Assembly (NCBI GenBank): GCA_905221605.1
Contig: CAJNDS010002121.1
Coordinates: 17,501 to 55,000, forward strand
DNA length: 37,500 nt
Source: Symbiodinium natans
Lineage: Eukaryota; Sar; Dinophyceae; Suessiales; Symbiodiniaceae
Reading direction: 5' to 3'
Within the stretch, counting starts at the first letter, position 1. Each line of letters opens with the position of its first letter. The position numbers were made by a program, and so were the translations under genes. Of the stretch, positions 27,076 through 35,576 are shown in pieces. A model generated the notes under the pieces. That model had not been told where the DNA came from and searched no databases. It saw only the letters and a list, made by a program, of their open reading frames with translations.

Positions 27076-27081
27076 CTTATT

Positions 27082-27302
27082 AACCCTAAACCCTAAACCC
27101 TAAACCCTAAACCCTAAACCCTAAACCCTAAACCCTAAACCCTAAACCCTAAACCCTAAACCCTAAACCCTAAACCCTAAACCCTAAACCCTAAACCCTA
27201 AACCCTAAACCCTAAACCCTAAACCCCTAAACCCCTAAACCCCTAAACCCCTAAACCCCTAAACCCCTAAACCCTAAACCCTAAACCCTAAACCCTAAAC
27301 CC
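27082..27302 (-). repeat. Longest CCCTAAA array
   Basis: About 20 perfect CCCTAAA units, six CCCCTAAA octamers, then more CCCTAAA. The octamer block is a local amplification of one variant. Confidence 0.95.
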
Positions 27303-27399
27303 AAGGGTCCTTGCAACTACCCCGAGGGGAAGTGAGAGTTGGGCTTAGCATGTGGAGCTTTCCCTGGATTTAGGAGTTCGGCCTTCGGCTTCTCTAGTT

Positions 27400-27552
27400 T
27401 AAACCCTAAACCCTAAACCCTAAACCCTAAACCCTAAACCCTAAACCCTAAACTCTAAACCCTAGACCCTAATCCTAAACCCTAAACCCTACACCCTAAA
27501 CCCTTAACCCTAAACCCTAAACCCTAAACCCTAAACCCTAAACCCTAAACCC
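27400..27552 (-). repeat. CCCTAAA array
   Basis: About 20 units with CTCTAAA, CCCTAGA and CCCTTAA variants. Confidence 0.9.
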
Positions 27553-27555
27553 TAC

Positions 27556-27599
27556 GCCCTTGTCCCGAAGCTCCTGAGCCACAAGTGGCGCCTTCTTGG
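27556..27599 (+). CDS. Candidate internal exon
   Basis: ALVPKLLSHKWRLLG in one frame, then TTGG|GTGATT (donor) or TGA if read through. The acceptor is unclear because the upstream CCCTAAA array has no AG. Confidence 0.35.
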
Positions 27600-27678
27600 G
27601 TGATTTTGCCGATCTGCAGCCTGAGGATGGCTTAGGGTTTAGGGTTTAGGGTTTAGATTGTGGCACTTTTTTGGTACT

Positions 27679-27786
27679 GTACTCTATCATTTGCATCAGA
27701 ACCCCGAAAAGATAAGTTCCCCCTGCATTAACCTTATAAGGAAGAATGTTCATGATTTTGTGGGTTTCTTAAGCAACCAGTAGTGC
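27679..27786. mobile_element. TIR element family E, copy 2
   Basis: Ends catcagaaccccgaaaa and tgggtttcttaagcaacc are inverted, with central taaccttataaggaa, as in copy 1 at 22180-22280. Confidence 0.65.
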
Positions 27787-27959
27787 TCTAAACGATTGAA
27801 CGATATTCTTGAATGGAGGCACCAACAGTCTTATATTGTCAATCGACCTGTACTCGGCGGAAATGCTGGGAATGTGTTTTTAGCCTGCAGCTCCCTTTTG
27901 TTTGTGGAAGGGGCCGGGAGTGGGACAGTAGTCCCGAATTTCGGGAACTACGCTAATTA

Positions 27960-28165
27960 AATCCTAAACCCTACAACCTAAACCCTAAAACCTACACCCT
28001 ACACCCCAAAATCTAAACCCTAAACCCTAAACCCCAAACCCTAAACCCTAAACCCCCAAAACCCTAAAACCCAAACCTTAAACCCCAAACCCTGAACCCT
28101 AAGCCCTAAACCCCAAACCCCCAAAACCCTAAACCCCAAACCCTAAACCCTAAACCCTATCCCTA
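27960..28165 (-). repeat. Degenerate CCCTAAA block
   Basis: CCCTAAA, CCCCAAA, CCCTACA and CCCCCAAAA variants. No exon. Confidence 0.85.
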
Positions 28166-28182
28166 GACCCCCCACCTTGCAG

Positions 28183-28280
28183 CCTGCCTGCTGCTCCTCG
28201 CGGAGTTCATGCTGGTGCTCTTTGCGGCTGTTGCTGCGGTGGCCGTGTCTTGGATGCAGTCTTTCGTGCCACGAGGATCC
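28183..28280 (+). CDS. Candidate exon encoding a membrane helix
   Basis: Acceptor gaccccccaccttgcag. After two phase bases it reads CLLLLAEFMLVLFAAVAAVA and VSWMQSFV, a typical transmembrane helix. The frame stays open (PRGSLAECLRLAW) into the next repeat. The donor is not clear; CACGAG|GATCCC would be a GA donor, a class known in dinoflagellates. Protein unknown. Confidence 0.5.
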
Positions 28281-28414
28281 CTAGCCGAATGCCTCAGGCT
28301 AGCTTGGGCGCAAACCTTAAACCCGAAACCCTTAACCCTAAACCCTAAACCCTGAACCCTAAACCCTAAACCCTAAACCCGAAACCCTAAACCCTAAACC
28401 CTGAACCAGGATAG

Positions 28415-28491
28415 GGGCTGGGGGTGTCCAAGATGTCGTGGGTTCTTGGCTGAGAAGGCGAGTTGCGTTAGACACAACCCGATCTCCCTAA
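28415..28491 (+). CDS. Candidate terminal exon
   Basis: ccaggatag|G; after two phase bases AGGVQDVVGSWLRRRVALDT, TRSP and TAA. AG|G start and a stop outside the arrays. Family unknown. Confidence 0.45.
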
Positions 28492-28696
28492 CTCCTAAAG
28501 CCTGAAGGCCTGAATCGGAAGGAAAGCTGCGACAAAGGACCTCGCATGAACACGTAGCTGGCCAGCCGCTTACGAACCCTAAACCCTAGGCCCCAATGCA
28601 ATATCTCCCGCCTAAACCCACCAAAACCCTAAATCCTAAACCCTAAACCCTAAACCCTAAACCCTTGTGAAAACCCTAAACCCCTTACAGCCGCAG

Positions 28697-28735
28697 GCTT
28701 TCACCCATGGAATCCTTATGCCCCAAGCCCTCTAA
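28697..28735 (+). CDS. Candidate terminal exon
   Basis: aaccccttacagccgcag|G then AFTHGILMPQAL and TAA. Short; supported by the acceptor and AG|G only. Confidence 0.35.
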   Translation, partial: AFTHGILMPQAL

Positions 28736-28854
28736 GCTTCGAACCTCAAGCAAAAAAAAGTTCCGCAGCCTAAGCCCCAAACTGCAATCCCTAAACCCTA
28801 GAGATCCCCCAAACCCCCAACTCGAGCCAACCCCTCCCCCCCCCCCCCCCCGCC

Positions 28855-29160
28855 CCAAACCCCTACCCCCTACCCCCTAAACCCCTAACCCCTACCCCTA
28901 AACCCCTAAACCCCTACACCCCTAAAACCCCTAAACCCCTAACCCTAAACCCCTAAACCCCTAAACCCCTAAACCCCCTAAACCCCTAAACCCCTAAACC
29001 CCTAAACCCCTAAACCCCTAAGCCCCTAAGCCCCTACACCCCTAAACCCCTAAACCCCCAAACCCCCAAACCCCGAACCCCGAACCCCGAACCCCAAACT
29101 GCAAACCCCAAACTGCAAACCCCAAACTGCAAACCCCAAACCCTAAACCCCAAACCCCAA
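28855..29160 (-). repeat. CCCCTAAA octamer array grading to CCCCAAA
   Basis: About 20 CCCCTAAA units (28855-29060), then CCCCGAA, and three CCCCAAACTGCAAA units (29090-29130). Preceded by poly(C) at about 28837. Confidence 0.9.
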
Positions 29161-29192
29161 ACGCCAAACTCCCAAAGCCCCCGAAGTTAAAG

Positions 29193-29297
29193 GTTCGGCC
29201 GCTCTTGGAGCGCCTGCGGGAGGCGCTGAGCACCACGGGGACCGACCCGGAGGCGCCTTGGGGGCTGCAAAGGGCAGCCCCCGACCCTGAACCCTAA
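29193..29297 (+). CDS. Candidate exon
   Basis: gttaaag|G then VRPLLERLREALSTTGTDPE, APWGLQRAAP, running to TAA in the next repeat unit. Amphipathic helix-like start, strong G/C at position 3. The likely 3' end is near 29260-29283. Family unknown. Confidence 0.5.
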   Translation, partial: VRPLLERLREALSTTGTDPEAPWGLQRAAPDPEP

Positions 29298-29457
29298 ACG
29301 GGGTTTAGGGTTTGGGGTTTAGGGTTTAGGGTTTAGGGTTTAGGGACCTAAAGCCCTCAAGCCGCTAAAACCCTAAAGGCCCCAAACCCTCAAACCCTCA
29401 AACCCTCAAATCCTCAAACTGCTGAAGCCCAATAGCTACAGCTTGGAAATCCCACAG

Positions 29458-29496
29458 GTGTAGGCGACAACCTGAGGCTTCTTGCGGCGGCTTTGG
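29458..29496 (+). CDS. Candidate internal exon
   Basis: gaaatcccacag|G..TTTGG|GTGAAA. After two phase bases it reads VGDNLRLLAAAL. Good splice sites on both sides. Confidence 0.5.
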
Positions 29497-29529
29497 GTGA
29501 AAAGATTTAGTGTTTTTTAACCCCGAAAC

Positions 29530-29890
29530 CGTACCAAAACACAACAAGTTTAAGGGTTTGGGGTTTGGGACTTTTGCTTTGAAGGTTTTTGGGTTTCAGG
29601 GTTTTAGGGTTGTGGGGGTTTAGGGCATAAGGGTTTTAGGGGTTTTAGGGGGTTTTAGGGGGTTTTAGGGGTTTTAGGGGTTTTGGGTGTTTTGGGGGCT
29701 TTAGGGGTTTTGGGGGAGGGCTCACAGGGTTTTAGGGTTTAGGCTTTTTAGGGTTTGAGGGCGTTTTAAGGTTTTAGAGTATCAGGGGTTTTAGGCTTTT
29801 AGGCTTTTAAGGTGTTCGGTTTTAGGGTTTGAGGGTTTGAGGGCTTTTAAGGTGTTCGGTTTTGAGGGTTTGAGGGCTTTGGGGTTTTGA
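29530..29890 (+). repeat. Degenerate GGGGTTTTA block
   Basis: Runs of gggttttagggg and gagggtttgagggc derived from telomeric sequence. Nothing coding seen. Confidence 0.75.
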
Positions 29891-29898
29891 TTAATTTC

Positions 29899-29953
29899 AT
29901 GTCTGGTGCGCCCCGAAAACCCTGCACTTGGTCGGCCGGAGGCCTGGCTTCAG
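29899..29953 (+). CDS. Possible initiator exon
   Basis: ATG opens MSGAPRKPCTWSAGGLAS before the repeat-derived GGAGTAGG. A weak call based on the ATG, composition and position in a unique island. Confidence 0.25.
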
Positions 29954-29957
29954 GAGT

Positions 29958-30225
29958 AGGGTTTCGGGTTGCGGGTTTCGGGTTTAGGGTTTAGGGTTTA
30001 GGGTTTAGGGTTTAGGGTTTAGGGTTTAGGGTTTAGGGTTTAGGGTTTAGAAGGGCTCAAAGGCCCCTCTGCTTCAGCTTTAGCCTTCCGGCTTTAGGGT
30101 TTCGGGTTTGGGGTTTAGGGTTTGGGGTTCAGGGTTTTGGGGCTAGGGTTTAGGGTTCAGGGTTTAGGCTTTAGGCTTTAGGGTTTAGGGTTTAGGGTTT
30201 AGGGTTCAGGGTTTAGGGTTCAAGG
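29958..30225 (+). repeat. Two TTTAGGG arrays
   Basis: 29958-30050 (about 11 perfect units after TTTCGGG variants) and 30095-30225 (variant-rich). Confidence 0.9.
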
Positions 30226-30329
30226 TGAATGCTGAACCTAGACCCTGAGCATGAGCTAACTTGCGGTTTTGTCATGCGCCTTTCTCCTGGCCGTGACGTC
30301 ATTCGGTTTAGGGTTTATATGGGGTTCAG

Positions 30330-30628
30330 TGGAAGCTTACAAATTCCACTGCTGGCGCCTCCCATCATGCTCATGGGAGAGAACTGGAGTTCAGCTCCCA
30401 CTACCAGGGGTTCCTCCCCAACCACAGCCGTAATGTCGGCAAAGGCCTGCTAAAAATCGCAGGGTCGGGCGAAGTGCCCCTCGAGATAACTGAATTTGAG
30501 AGGCTATTATCTCCACCTTCCAGCCCGTCGGGCGAAGAAGTGCTGCAAATGGCCTGGGTGTTGGGATCAGCAGCACTGTACGGGTTCTTGGTGCGAGATG
30601 TTAACCCAAACAACTCGGGAACTCGCTG
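30330..30628 (+). CDS. Long exon (about 100 codons) of a possible questin-oxidase-like protein
   Basis: After ggggttcag the frame reads WKLTNSTAGASHHAHGRELE, FSSHYQGFLPNHSRNVGKGL, LKIAGSGEVPLEITEFERLL, then SPPSSPSGEEVLQMAWVLGS, AALYGFLVRDVNPNNSGTR, ending CGCTG|GTTTAC. It is the longest frame without repeat character outside the NRT2 locus. The segment HYQGFLPNHxxxxxxxLLKIAG recalls the GF(L/S)xNHxxHxLxALxxLG region of questin-oxidase-like (DUF4243) proteins, but the His ligand positions do not match well, so this is only a suggestion. The upstream acceptor lies in telomere-like DNA. Confidence 0.6.
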
Positions 30629-30734
30629 GTTTACGGCCCCTAAACCCTACACAACAAACCATAAGCCTACACCCGAATCCTACACCCTAAACCCTAACCC
30701 TCCTTGTATTATTTGGTGCTAGGGTTTAGGTTAG

Positions 30735-30835
30735 AGGCCCTAAACCCTAAACCCTAAACCCTAAACCCTAAACCCTAAACCCTAAACCCTAAACCCTAAA
30801 CCTTAAACCCTAAACCCTAAACCCTAAACCCTAAA
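30735..30835 (-). repeat. CCCTAAA array
   Basis: About 14 nearly perfect units. Confidence 0.95.
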
Positions 30836-30858
30836 TCTTTCGTAGTGTACTATAGCAG

Positions 30859-30883
30859 GGGCCCCCAAAGGAAGAGCCCGCAG
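30859..30883 (+). CDS. Candidate microexon (25 nt)
   Basis: ctatagcag|G..GCAG|GTGCCT reads GPPKEEPA. Both sites are canonical, but the length makes the call weak. Confidence 0.35.
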
Positions 30884-30960
30884 GTGCCTTTGAAATTGCC
30901 CACTTCCCTGAGTTTTTCGGGTTTAGGGTTTAGGGCTTGCGGGTTGAGGGTTGTCCTAAG

Positions 30961-31047
30961 GCCTCTTTTGTGTTGCGCGAGGTCTTGGTACTCATTCCGG
31001 CAGTGCCAGCGGACGAACGCCCCGCAGACGAGGATCTCCAAATCAAG
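30961..31047 (+). CDS. Candidate internal exon
   Basis: gttgtcctaag|G then ASFVLREVLVLIPAVPADER and PADEDLQIK; a donor lies near AAGGGG or TTAGG|GTGCAG. The frame has strong G/C at position 3; another frame is open. A family D element follows at 31084. Family unknown. Confidence 0.5.
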
Positions 31048-31083
31048 GGGCTTAGGGTGCAGGCCCTTTGGGGTTTTCGAAAG

Positions 31084-31185
31084 ATAGGGTACCTGTGTGG
31101 GGGTCCTTATACACGGGATTATAGTATATTTGGGGTATATAGGGTCCCCCTATTTTGGGAAATACCTATTTCTCTTTTCTAGGAA
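31084..31185. mobile_element. TIR element family D, copy 3
   Basis: cgaaagatagggtacctgtg at the left and ccctattttgggaaatacc at the right are inverted; the centre matches the 5088 copy (tatttgggg..tataggg). Confidence 0.65.
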
Positions 31186-31327
31186 GGCAGTGGGGGTGTT
31201 TAGGGTTTTACAGGAGCTGAAAGCCCCTAACCCCTAATCCAAAAAGCCCTTAAACCCGAGAACCCTAACACCCTAAACCCTAAACCCTTAAACCCTCATC
31301 CCTAAACACCCGAGCCTCTCTCCACAG

Positions 31328-31450
31328 GCACGGATCCAGAAATGGTGTCTTAGCGTGAGGTTTTCTGCACTTTGGAGTTCTCATGTTGCACCATGCGAAT
31401 CGCAGAGGCGTCTCGAAGTTAGTGCGAATGTTTCCTATAGGAACCCTTAA
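31328..31450 (+). CDS. Candidate exon just upstream of the RING gene exons
   Basis: A very good acceptor, cctctctccacag|G. The frame reads ARIQKWCLSVRFSALWSSHV, APCESQRRLEVSANVSYRNP and TAA. A strong donor AGC|GTGAGG at 31355 would instead make a 27-nt exon (ARIQKWCLS) in phase 0, which could splice to the RING exon at 31645. Confidence 0.5.
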   Translation, partial: ARIQKWCLSVRFSALWSSHVAPCESQRRLEVSANVSYRNP

Positions 31451-31644
31451 AGGCCGATTTAGGGCTGACGCTGGATAGGGTTCAGGGTTTAGGGTAAGGG
31501 CTTAGAGTTTGCTTAGGGTTTAGGGTTTAGGGTTTAGGGCTGAGGGCTTCGGGTTTCGGGTTTCGGGTTTAGGGTTTGGGGTTTGGGGTTTAGGGTTTAG
31601 GGTTTAGGGCCAGCTCTAGCCCAAACGCGAACAGCCAAATCGAG

Positions 31645-34600
31645 GACTGCGTGATTTGCTTGGGCGGATGCTCTGGCGAGGAGACCCTGGTGCCTCAAAC
31701 CCTACATCCTCAAGCCGTTGAGCTCCTAAACCCCTACACCAGACAGTGTCATACAACATAAGACAAGACGTTGCAATTATACTACAGTACTACAATGCAT
31801 GCAATCGATATAAATGTAGAAGATGTTTGCGAGCAAGTGTAAGTTCATGTTTGCAGCACCTGGAGTGAGACTCACAGCTTCAAAAAGGCACAATCCCGTT
31901 GGCGATGTGTGTTTCCAAGCTGGCTACTTGGGATGTTCCCCCTTATAAAAAACAGTCCTGAATAGGGATTTTTGTCGTTGCACCCTAGGTCCGGGGATTT
32001 TGGTGGCCGATTTGCGGTTGCCTTTGGACTAAGAAACTTGGTACCCAGTGTTGGGGGGGATGCTTTCTTAAAATCGGGGCTGCAGAGCCGTCCAGACCAC
32101 CATTTCAACATTCCAAAGTTTTGTTGGCCCTTGTTGTACCCTAGAAACCCTATAAAACCTACAAACCCTATAATCCTAGAAGGCATAACCAAGCGCCTAT
32201 TAACCCCCTATAGACTATATCAACCCTATAAACCCTGCAAACCGAGAAATCCTATAAACCCGAGAAACGCTATAAGCACGGGAGTCACATGTTAGAGCCT
32301 TCAGGGCTGATGTCCCCGCCCTTCTTCTGGCCTGACCGCACCCCAAAACGCGCGGGAGTCATATTTTGGAGCTTTTCCGGGCTGAACAGTTTCAGAATGT
32401 GACTCCCCCGCGCTTCTGGCCTGACCCCACCCCACAACCCGCGGGAGTCACATTTTACGGCGCTGCCCATTTTTGCAGCTTTGGCCCTACATCCTAAACT
32501 TCCTAAACCCTAAGATCCTGCCATCCTGCCTCGTCATGGAGGTGGGGAAGGGCTTTGAGTTGTTTGGGTTTAGGGTGTAGGGTTTAGGGTTTCGGGTTTA
32601 GGGTTTAGGGTTTAGGGTATGTAGTCCCTGAACCCACCCAAATGGTGCCTCTAGCCTGGGTACAAAATACGATTAAAAGGCTCATGCCTGTATGCATGGG
32701 TTTGGTCCAGCGGCATAGAATACCCCCTTAAGAAACGAATTCAGAAACCAAGACTACCCTAGTTCAAATCCCACTGAGTGCATGGGTGAATGGAAACTAA
32801 GAAACTTCGAGTACCCTAGTGCCGGAAAACCGTTTTCTTCTACACCGGTTTTACTGTAGCTCAGGGTGTTTCGGGTTTACACCCCCCATTATAATCCCTA
32901 TTAAGGACTGTTAGTATATAAGGGGAACATGCCAACTGGCCACCTCTTTTCGGACAGCACAGATGGCCAAACCATGCCTTCACAAGCCGGGCGAGAAAAG
33001 GGGGTGCCCGGGTCTCTTCCCCTCTCCCTACCCGTCCCCTCCCGTCCCCTCTGCTCAGCGTCTCTCTGCGCTGTTTCTCTCCGCCTGTCTCCCCCGCCCC
33101 AACCCACCCCAAAACGGAACTTCCCCCCATCCCCCCCCCCCCACCCCTCCCTTACCATACCAACCTCTTGCTGACTGGTGCGCTTTGCAGCTTGGTGGCC
33201 CAGTGGTACCCTCAGGTTCCCTGAGAAAGTAACCATCCCCAAATCAAGGGCGCCCTGATGAAACACGGCTACCAAGGCAGGCTCCCCATAAACTCGAATA
33301 TCACCCTAAGCCCTAAACCCTAAACCCCAAACCCCAAACCCCAAGCCCTAAGCCCTAAGCCCTAAACCCTAAACCCTAAGCCCACCCTAAACCCTAAACC
33401 CTAAACCCTAAACCCTAAACCCTAAACCCTAAACCCCAAACCCTAAACCCTAAACCCCAAACCCTAAACCCTAAACCCTAAACCCTAAACCCTGAACCCT
33501 AAACCCTAAACCCTGAACCCTAGGCAAATCTGACCTGCCAAGGCTTGTTGAAGCTGAGGGGATCCCAAACCCCAAACCTCTAAAGTCTTAATTAAACCCT
33601 AAACCCTAAACCCTGAACCCTAAACCCTAAACCCTAAGCTCTGAAACCCTTTGCCCGAAACGCCCTCTCGCTTCCTCCCTCTTGCAGCTGCCTTTTGAAG
33701 AGGAGACCAGCTGGCGGCGGTTGAAGTGCGGACATAGGCCCGAGGGTTTAGGGTTTAGGGTTTAGGGTTTAGGATTTAGGGGCTGTAATGCCGTGAATCC
33801 AAAGCTGCAAGCCCCTAAATCTTATGGTAGAAGCTGCGGTTTAGGCTCAAGGGTTTAGGCTAGGGTTTAGGGTTTAGGGTGTACAATGTACCTCCCTAAA
33901 CCCTGAAGCCAAATCAGTGCAAGCCCGAACCAAATACCTGAAACCTTAAGCCCAACCTTTTCGAGTGCCGATAGTCTAAGGCACGAAGCTTAGACCCTGG
34001 AGCCAGCAGCCCATGTTTCTTGTGTCCAGTTTTCGCCGGGCTGCACACGTTGGCCGTAGCAGTAAACCCATAAAAATGGTTTTGGATTCAGGGTGTAGAA
34101 TTTAGGATCCAATCCCCTCTCCGTAGTATCAACCTATCAATCACATCAAATAAGTATGTATGCGTGTGTGTATATATATATATATATGTACGCGTTTATC
34201 TAAATGTTCACACACACACAGAAATAGAAAGTACTTATGACGCTCCCTATTTTCTGCACGGGGTTGATCTTAGTGGGAGGCCTTCGGGGCTTAGGGAAGC
34301 AGACCCTTAACCCTCCCCCCCCCCCCCCCCCCCAATACCACAAGAGCTCCCTTAGCGCTCCAACATACCTACACCTCCGGCCGACTCACCCTGTTCGGGT
34401 CCACACCCCCCACCCCCCCCCCCCCCCCCCCCACAACACGCTACAACCCTCAGCCCTACACCTTAAATCCGGAACCCCAAGCCCTAAACCTTAGCCCTAA
34501 GACCCTAAACCCTAAGCTTCCTTCAGCCCGCAAACCCTCAACCCTCCGCAAGCCCCTCCGCGTTTCGACTGCTTGGAGGTTCATGGTACTTATTTACCAA

Positions 34601-35576
34601 TTCGAACTGAACTTATAACTGTACTTGTAACCCTAAACCCTAAACCCTAAGCCCTAGACCCTAAACCTGCAAGTGGGGAGGTTTCACCATGACTGCCTCA
34701 TGTCCTGGCTGAAGAAGGCCAGACCCTAAACCCTAAACCCTAAACCCTAAACCCTAAACCCTAAACCCTAAACCCTAAGCCCACACGAAGCTTGGGTTCG
34801 GGGTGTGTGGCTTGGGGTTGAGGGTCTCGGGTTTAGAGGGGCCCAGGGTTTAGGGGGTAGGGTTTGGGTTCAGGGTTTAGGGTTTAGGGTTTAGGGTTTA
34901 GGGTCTGGGGTTTAGGGTTTAGGGTTTAGGGTTTAGGGTTTAGGGTTTAGGGTTTAGGGTTTAGGGTTGTGATTCATTGTTTCTTGGAAGCGTCCTTCGC
35001 TCCTTCGTTGGAGCCGCAGGCATGGGCAACCCAAAGGCCGGAACCCTAAACCCCCCAGACCCATGGGGTTTAGGGTTTAGGGTTTAGGGTTTAGGGTTTC
35101 GGGTTTAGGGTTTAGGGTTTAGGGTTTAGGGTTCAGGGCGCAAATTTCAAAAGGAACTGAAAAACCCAAATTAAACCCTAAGCCCTTTGAAGTCTAGGTT
35201 CCGCAGGCAGGACCCAAATCCTACGAATGGAACTCGCAACCTTGAACAGTGCTGAATCCTGAACCCCCAAACCCTATACAACCTAGACTGGGTTTAGGGC
35301 TTAGGGCTTAGGGCTTGGGGCTTGGGGCTTGGGGCTTGGGGCTTGGGGCTTGGGGCTTGGGGCTTGGGGCTTGGGGCTTGGGGCTTGGGGCTTGGGGCTT
35401 GGGGCTTGGGGCCTCGGGCTTAGGGCGTAGGGTGTAGGGCGTAGGGTTAGGGTCCAAGGTTAAGGCTCGGCCCTAAACCCCCAACCTGACTCGAGCTGCT
35501 GATCACATGGGAGGCTTTCCGCTGCCCGGTGTGTCGGCTGGACGTGGCGCCAGCTGATCTCAGCAAGCTCTCATTG
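31645..35576 (+). CDS. RING-H2 finger protein (E3 ubiquitin ligase type), four exons
   Basis: A RING-H2 domain binds two zinc ions and recruits E2~ubiquitin. Exons are 31645-31689 (DCVICLGGCSGEETL), 33688-33737 (LPFEEETSWRRLKCGH plus ag), 34681-34717 (g, then FHHDCLMSWLKK) and 35514-35576 (AFRCPVCRLDVAPADLSKL..). Spliced, the ligands follow C-x2-C-x23-C-x-H-x2-H-x2-C-x10-C-x2-C, with the usual hydrophobic residue and Trp after the sixth ligand. Phases match at every junction: CTG|GTGCCT..TTGCAG|CTG, CATAG|GCCCGA..GGGAG|G, AAG|GCCAGA..GGGAG|GCT. Two of the three donors are GC. Introns are 1998, 943 and 796 bp, rich in telomeric arrays and TIR elements. No single exon contains a recognisable RING finger. 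The gene probably continues 3' (TTG|GTTAGT at 35577); otherwise it ends at TAA 35589-35591. The substrate specificity is unknown. Confidence 0.87.
32279..32468. repeat. CGGGAGTCACAT tandem/inverted repeat
   Basis: Three occurrences of cgcgggagtcacat-like starts (32279, 32352, 32439), each of the first two followed by a (c/t)ttctggcctgacc(c/g)ca segment. An inverted gaatgtgactccccc lies at about 32395. Unit about 75-88 bp. Confidence 0.7.
32694..32777 (+). repeat. tRNA-like (A-box/B-box) fragment, possible SINE relic
   Basis: tggtccagcggc resembles a pol III A box and gttcaaatccc a B box, about 60 bp apart. The acceptor and T stems do not pair, so it is not a functional tRNA. gcatgggt and taccctagt recur just downstream, suggesting a local duplication. 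Confidence 0.3.
33191..33276. mobile_element. TIR element family B, copy 3
   Basis: cttggtggcccagtggtacc at the left and the inverted ggctaccaag at the right; interior ggttccctgagaaagtaacc. About 86 bp, inside RING intron 1. Confidence 0.7.
33302..33528 (-). repeat. Long CCCTAAA array
   Basis: About 32 units with CCCCAAA, CCCTAAG and CCCTGAA variants, in RING intron 1. Confidence 0.95.
33738..34680 (+). other. Intron 2 of the RING gene (943 bp)
   Basis: GC donor. G array 33745-33782, unique spacers, (TG)n/(TA)n microsatellite 34155-34220, two poly(C) tracts (about 34317 and 34407), decayed CCCTAA 34470-34520 and C array 34630-34668, ending at aagtggggag. The G array near the donor and the C array near the acceptor are complementary. 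Confidence 0.75.
34718..35513 (+). other. Intron 3 of the RING gene (796 bp)
   Basis: GC donor. C array 34722-34785, G arrays 34860-34970 and 35068-35140, then a GGGGCTT heptamer array 35302-35412. The acceptor region is cctgactcgagctgctgatcacatgggag. Confidence 0.7.
35302..35412 (+). repeat. GGGGCTT heptamer array
   Basis: About sixteen near-perfect GGGGCTT units following three GGGCTTA units: a two-step variant of GGGTTTA that has been clonally amplified. Confidence 0.97.

Larger units (their letters stand above)
31690..33687 (+). other. Intron 1 of the RING gene (1998 bp)
   Basis: Holds degenerate CCTATAAA repeats (32130-32280), a family A left half (31929-31990) and a right half (32886-32938), a sub-repeat at 32279-32470, a G array 32570-32618, a tRNA-like piece (about 32694-32777), a poly(C)/CT-rich segment 33000-33165, a family B element 33191-33276, and C arrays 33302-33528 and 33590-33640. 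It ends in the strong acceptor cctccctcttgcag. Confidence 0.75.

Noticed and set aside
32694-32777. Functional tRNA gene
   Set aside because: The acceptor and T stems do not pair despite A- and B-box-like words.
32861-33275. Gly/Arg/Glu-rich ORFs on the - strand
   Set aside because: They arise from a CT/C-rich low-complexity stretch and a TIR element inside RING intron 1.
34985-35045. Microexon gcag|GCATGGGCAACCCAAAG|GCCGG as part of the RING domain
   Set aside because: Direct joining of 34717 to 35514 already gives the standard spacing (Trp to Cys, seven residues); inserting this piece would lengthen it.
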